Shown one piece after another: positions 5,953 to 7,922 of a stretch of 7,922 nucleotides of DNA. A program made the translations under genes and the position numbers. This DNA comes from Alphaproteobacteria bacterium (GTDB taxonomy: Bacteria; Pseudomonadota; Alphaproteobacteria; Micavibrionales; CSBR16-224): the NCBI GenBank assembly GCA_007116755.1, contig SKHU01000251.1, positions 1-7,922 on the forward strand. Direction: 5' to 3'. The notes under the pieces were generated by a model. It ran no database searches and was not told where the DNA came from. It saw only the letters and a list, made by a program, of their open reading frames with translations. Numbering within the stretch: position 1 is the first letter of the stretch; every line of letters begins with the position of its first letter.

Positions 5953-6006
5953 GTGCGCCCCGGAAAATTTGAAGACGGAAAATTTAAAAAAACGGATACA
6001 AGATGA
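5953..6006 (+). CDS. Possible 17-codon leader ORF coupled to dotC
   Basis: In the dotD-dotC gap, AGAGGA (5941-5946) sits 6 bases before a GTG at 5953. That GTG opens 17 codons (VRPGKFEDGKFKKTDTR) ending at TGA 6004-6006, which overlaps the dotC ATG (6003-6005) as ATGA. A good ribosome-binding site plus an ATGA junction suggests translational coupling: ribosomes ending here could restart at dotC, whose own Shine-Dalgarno is weak (GGA at 5994-5996). The peptide is hydrophilic and contains a doubled GKF motif, from the direct repeat CGGAAAATTT at 5961-5970 and 5976-5985. Chance occurrence in an A-rich gap cannot be excluded. Confidence 0.3.
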   Translation: MRPGKFEDGKFKKTDTR

Positions 6007-6938
6007 CGGTTAAAATGAAAAAATCAGCCTCCTTCTGCACAGTTCTTCTACTTGCCGCAGTTTTGACCGTTTCCGGTTGCGGTGCAAGGGATAAAACACC
6101 CAAACCGACGGCTGAAGACCGCGCAGCCATCGCAGCATCGCACTCGATTCGCGCCGGCGCTGAAAAAACGGGAACACCGCTGAATAAATATGAATTACGC
6201 GCGACAACACCGCGCATTACCATCGGCGGCGGCATGGATATTACAGGCGCAGTTGACAGCGGTGTGGCGCTGGACATCCGCCGTGATGCGTTGACAGATG
6301 CCGCACTCTCCTACGGTGCACGCGGCGGCCTGTCTTTCCGCAGTTTTGAAATTGCCGAAGAGTTGAAAGGTTATGATGCTTCTCTGGATCAGATATTCAA
6401 TTTCGGTCAGCTTTTAATCCGCGCCCCCTCCGGACTTTTGATCGAGCCGCCGATTGTTTCCGAAGCTGAAAACGCACTGATCGTTGAGCAAGGCGGGATT
6501 GAGGCCGCCGTTGCCGACCGGATTTACAATATCCAGAAAAATGCACAAATCGTTACTGCTCCGCGTAACTGGCGCCAGTATATCCAGCCTTTCTGGACGG
6601 TAGATATCGAAACACCGCCGCAAATCCTCTGGCCGCAAAATGAAACGGAAGAAGCAGAGTGGGACGAGCAGTTTGAAAAAGGCTGGAAAGCCGGTGTCGA
6701 ACAAGCCGACCAGATTTTCGAAAGCAATCTGGAGCGTCTGATTGCCGATTTCAACGGTATGATCCGCTATCGTACGCTGGTCGCACAAAATATGATTTCC
6801 GAGCCCTATGCTCTGCATGAGGATCGCGGCATCACAGGCGGCGGCAATGAACTCCGCATCGGCGACCGCGCCATGCGCATCACCGGCCAATCGACATTCA
6901 AAACAGGATATGATGAATGGCAGCCCGCAGACCGGTAA
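6003..6938 (+). CDS. dotC: DotC-type outer-membrane lipoprotein of a type IVB secretion system (IncI TraI counterpart)
   Basis: A 311-residue lipoprotein; Legionella DotC is about 303. The lipobox LTVSGC puts the lipidated cysteine at residue 26. Conserved DotC blocks are the GARGGLSFRSFEI stretch (106-117), LDQIFNFGQLLI (128-139), PPIVSEAENAL (149-159), APRNWRQYI (186-194), the C-terminal WKAGVEQADQIFESNLERL (228-246), DFNGMIRYRTL (249-259), and a final GITGGGNELRIGD plus RITGQSTF region. In Legionella it forms the outer-membrane core with DotD and DotH. The start is uncertain: ATG 6003 has a weak GGA six bases upstream, whereas ATG 6015 gives a 22-residue signal peptide of the same length and layout as DotD's (MKKxxSFxTxLL...VSGC). 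The stop overlaps dotB by 22 bases, indicating co-translation. Family confident. Confidence 0.9.
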   Translation: MTVKMKKSASFCTVLLLAAVLTVSGCGARDKTPKPTAEDRAAIAASHSIRAGAEKTGTPLNKYELRATTPRITIGGGMDITGAVDSGVALDIRRDALTDAALSYGARGGLSFRSFEIAEELKGYDASLDQIFNFGQLLIRAPSGLLIEPPIVSEAENALIVEQGGIEAAVADRIYNIQKNAQIVTAPRNWRQYIQPFWTVDIETPPQILWPQNETEEAEWDEQFEKGWKAGVEQADQIFESNLERLIADFNGMIRYRTLVAQNMISEPYALHEDRGITGGGNELRIGDRAMRITGQSTFKTGYDEWQPADR

Positions 6939-7922
6939 GCCTTCTTAAAAAAGGAAAGGACGACATCAAGGAAACCTGGCCGGACGAGCCGGACAGGTTC
7001 CAAGAAGATCACGTCGATCCGTTTTTGCTCTGGTGCGTTCGAAAAGACTCCAGCGATGTTACCTTTCAAAGTTCCCGTCCGGTCTATAACGAGATCAGCG
7101 GCGTTTTATACCCCGCGACCTTCCGTCCTCTTGATGCGGCGGATATGAACGCAATTGTAACAAAGCTCTACGGTGTGGAAGCTCTGGCATTGCTGGCTGG
7201 CGGTAAAGATATCGATCTGTCCTACGAGATCATGATCGATCGCTGGAACCGCCAGCGTTTTCGTGTCAATATGACAGCCATTCTCGCCGACGGGCGTGAC
7301 GGCGTTCAGGTGACGATGCGTGTCCTGCCAAGCGAACCGCCGACGATGGATCAACTTTCGATCGAACATGAAATCCGCGATGCGTGGCATCCGCGTCAGG
7401 GGCTGGTGCTGGTCACAGGGCCGACGGGTAGTGGTAAATCGACACTGCTGGCCGCAGGAAACCGTATGATGCTGGAACGTCCGCAGGGCTGCGGCAAGAT
7501 GCTGACTTATGAAGCACCGATCGAATTCACCTATGATGCGATTCTCAGTAAACGCAGCCTGATCGGACAGTCCGAAATCCCGCGCCATCTGGAAAGTTTT
7601 GCCCACGGTGTCCGTAACGCCCTGCGCCGCAAACCGGAAATCATTCTTGTCGGTGAGGCGCGTGACCGCGAAACGATTTCTGCTGCAATCGAGGCCGGAC
7701 AGACCGGCCACACCGTTTATGCTACAGTGCACACGACAGGCGTTGCCGCCACCGTCCGCCGTATGATTTCTTCATTTGAGCCGGCGGAACGCGTCGAGCG
7801 TGCCTACTCGCTGATGGAGACACTACGGCTTATTGTCACGCAGACGCTTGTCCCCAGAATCGGCGGCGGCCGGGTCGGTCTGCGTGAATGGATGGAATTC
7901 ACCGAGGACATCCGCGAACAGA
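6917..7922 (+). CDS. dotB: DotB-type secretion ATPase (IncI TraJ counterpart), 3' truncated by window edge
   Basis: An open frame with no stop to the window end, giving 335 residues (MAARRPVSLL..., ending ...FTEDIREQ). It belongs to the VirB11/PilT/GspE family of hexameric traffic ATPases; DotB drives substrate transfer from the cytoplasmic face of the type IVB machine. Visible motifs: Walker A GPTGSGKST (168-176), Asp box LTYEAPIEF (196-204), the DotB hallmark GQSEIPRHL followed by FAHGVRNALRRKP (217-240), Walker B IILVGEARD (242-250), and His box TVHTTG (270-275). The N-domain shows the typical LYGVEALALLAGGKDIDLSYE block. AGGA (6905-6908) lies 8 bases before ATG 6917. The start is inside the end of dotC, in another frame, a 22-base overlap suggesting coupled translation. 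Legionella DotB has 377 residues, so roughly 40 should follow beyond the edge. All ATPase motifs are intact. Confidence 0.93.
   Translation, partial: MAARRPVSLLKKGKDDIKETWPDEPDRFQEDHVDPFLLWCVRKDSSDVTFQSSRPVYNEISGVLYPATFRPLDAADMNAIVTKLYGVEALALLAGGKDIDLSYEIMIDRWNRQRFRVNMTAILADGRDGVQVTMRVLPSEPPTMDQLSIEHEIRDAWHPRQGLVLVTGPTGSGKSTLLAAGNRMMLERPQGCGKMLTYEAPIEFTYDAILSKRSLIGQSEIPRHLESFAHGVRNALRRKPEIILVGEARDRETISAAIEAGQTGHTVYATVHTTGVAATVRRMISSFEPAERVERAYSLMETLRLIVTQTLVPRIGGGRVGLREWMEFTEDIREQ

Noticed and set aside
6414..6890. 158-codon minus-strand open frame inside dotC
   Set aside because: Complement of conserved DotC blocks; no independent evidence of coding.

Overview
The window looks like chromosomal DNA of an alphaproteobacterium. 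The basis is the C-terminal end of ribosomal protein L9, which carries the long Glu/Ala/Lys tail typical of that class, together with moderate GC content. The lineage is not resolved further. The outstanding content is the beginning of a type IVB secretion (Dot/Icm, or IncI-Tra-like) gene cluster placed beside a housekeeping gene, with an unusual ClpA-type unfoldase in between.

Layout: (1) 1-255, end of rplI (+). (2) 256-477, a convergent intergenic region with four consecutive perfect-arm hairpins, at least one a textbook rho-independent terminator. (3) 478-3204 (-), a 908-residue double-AAA+ ClpA-like protein. It lacks the usual Clp N-domain, has a long acidic G/F-containing linker and a charged C-terminal tail, and has an altered residue in the presumed ClpP-docking loop. 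(4) 3205-3733, a 529-base AT-rich divergent intergenic region with a perfect 17-bp palindrome and an 11-bp tandem duplication carrying TATAAT twice. (5) 3734-7922 (+), a co-directional cluster: a DsbC/DsbG-like periplasmic thiol-disulfide protein, a small SLT-type lytic transglycosylase, the lipoproteins DotD and DotC, and DotB, the secretion ATPase, which runs off the right edge.

How they may work together: DotD and DotC are outer-membrane lipoproteins that, in Legionella, bring the DotH channel protein to the outer membrane. DotB is the hexameric cytoplasmic ATPase that powers the machine. The dotD-dotC-dotB order equals that of Legionella dotDCB and IncI traHIJ. The transglycosylase would open peptidoglycan for assembly and the Dsb-like protein would form or correct disulfides in periplasmic parts. 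Whether the machine conjugates DNA or injects effectors cannot be told, because no relaxase, coupling protein or effector lies in the window. The divergent Clp-like ATPase may be an accessory of the same system (inference from position only).
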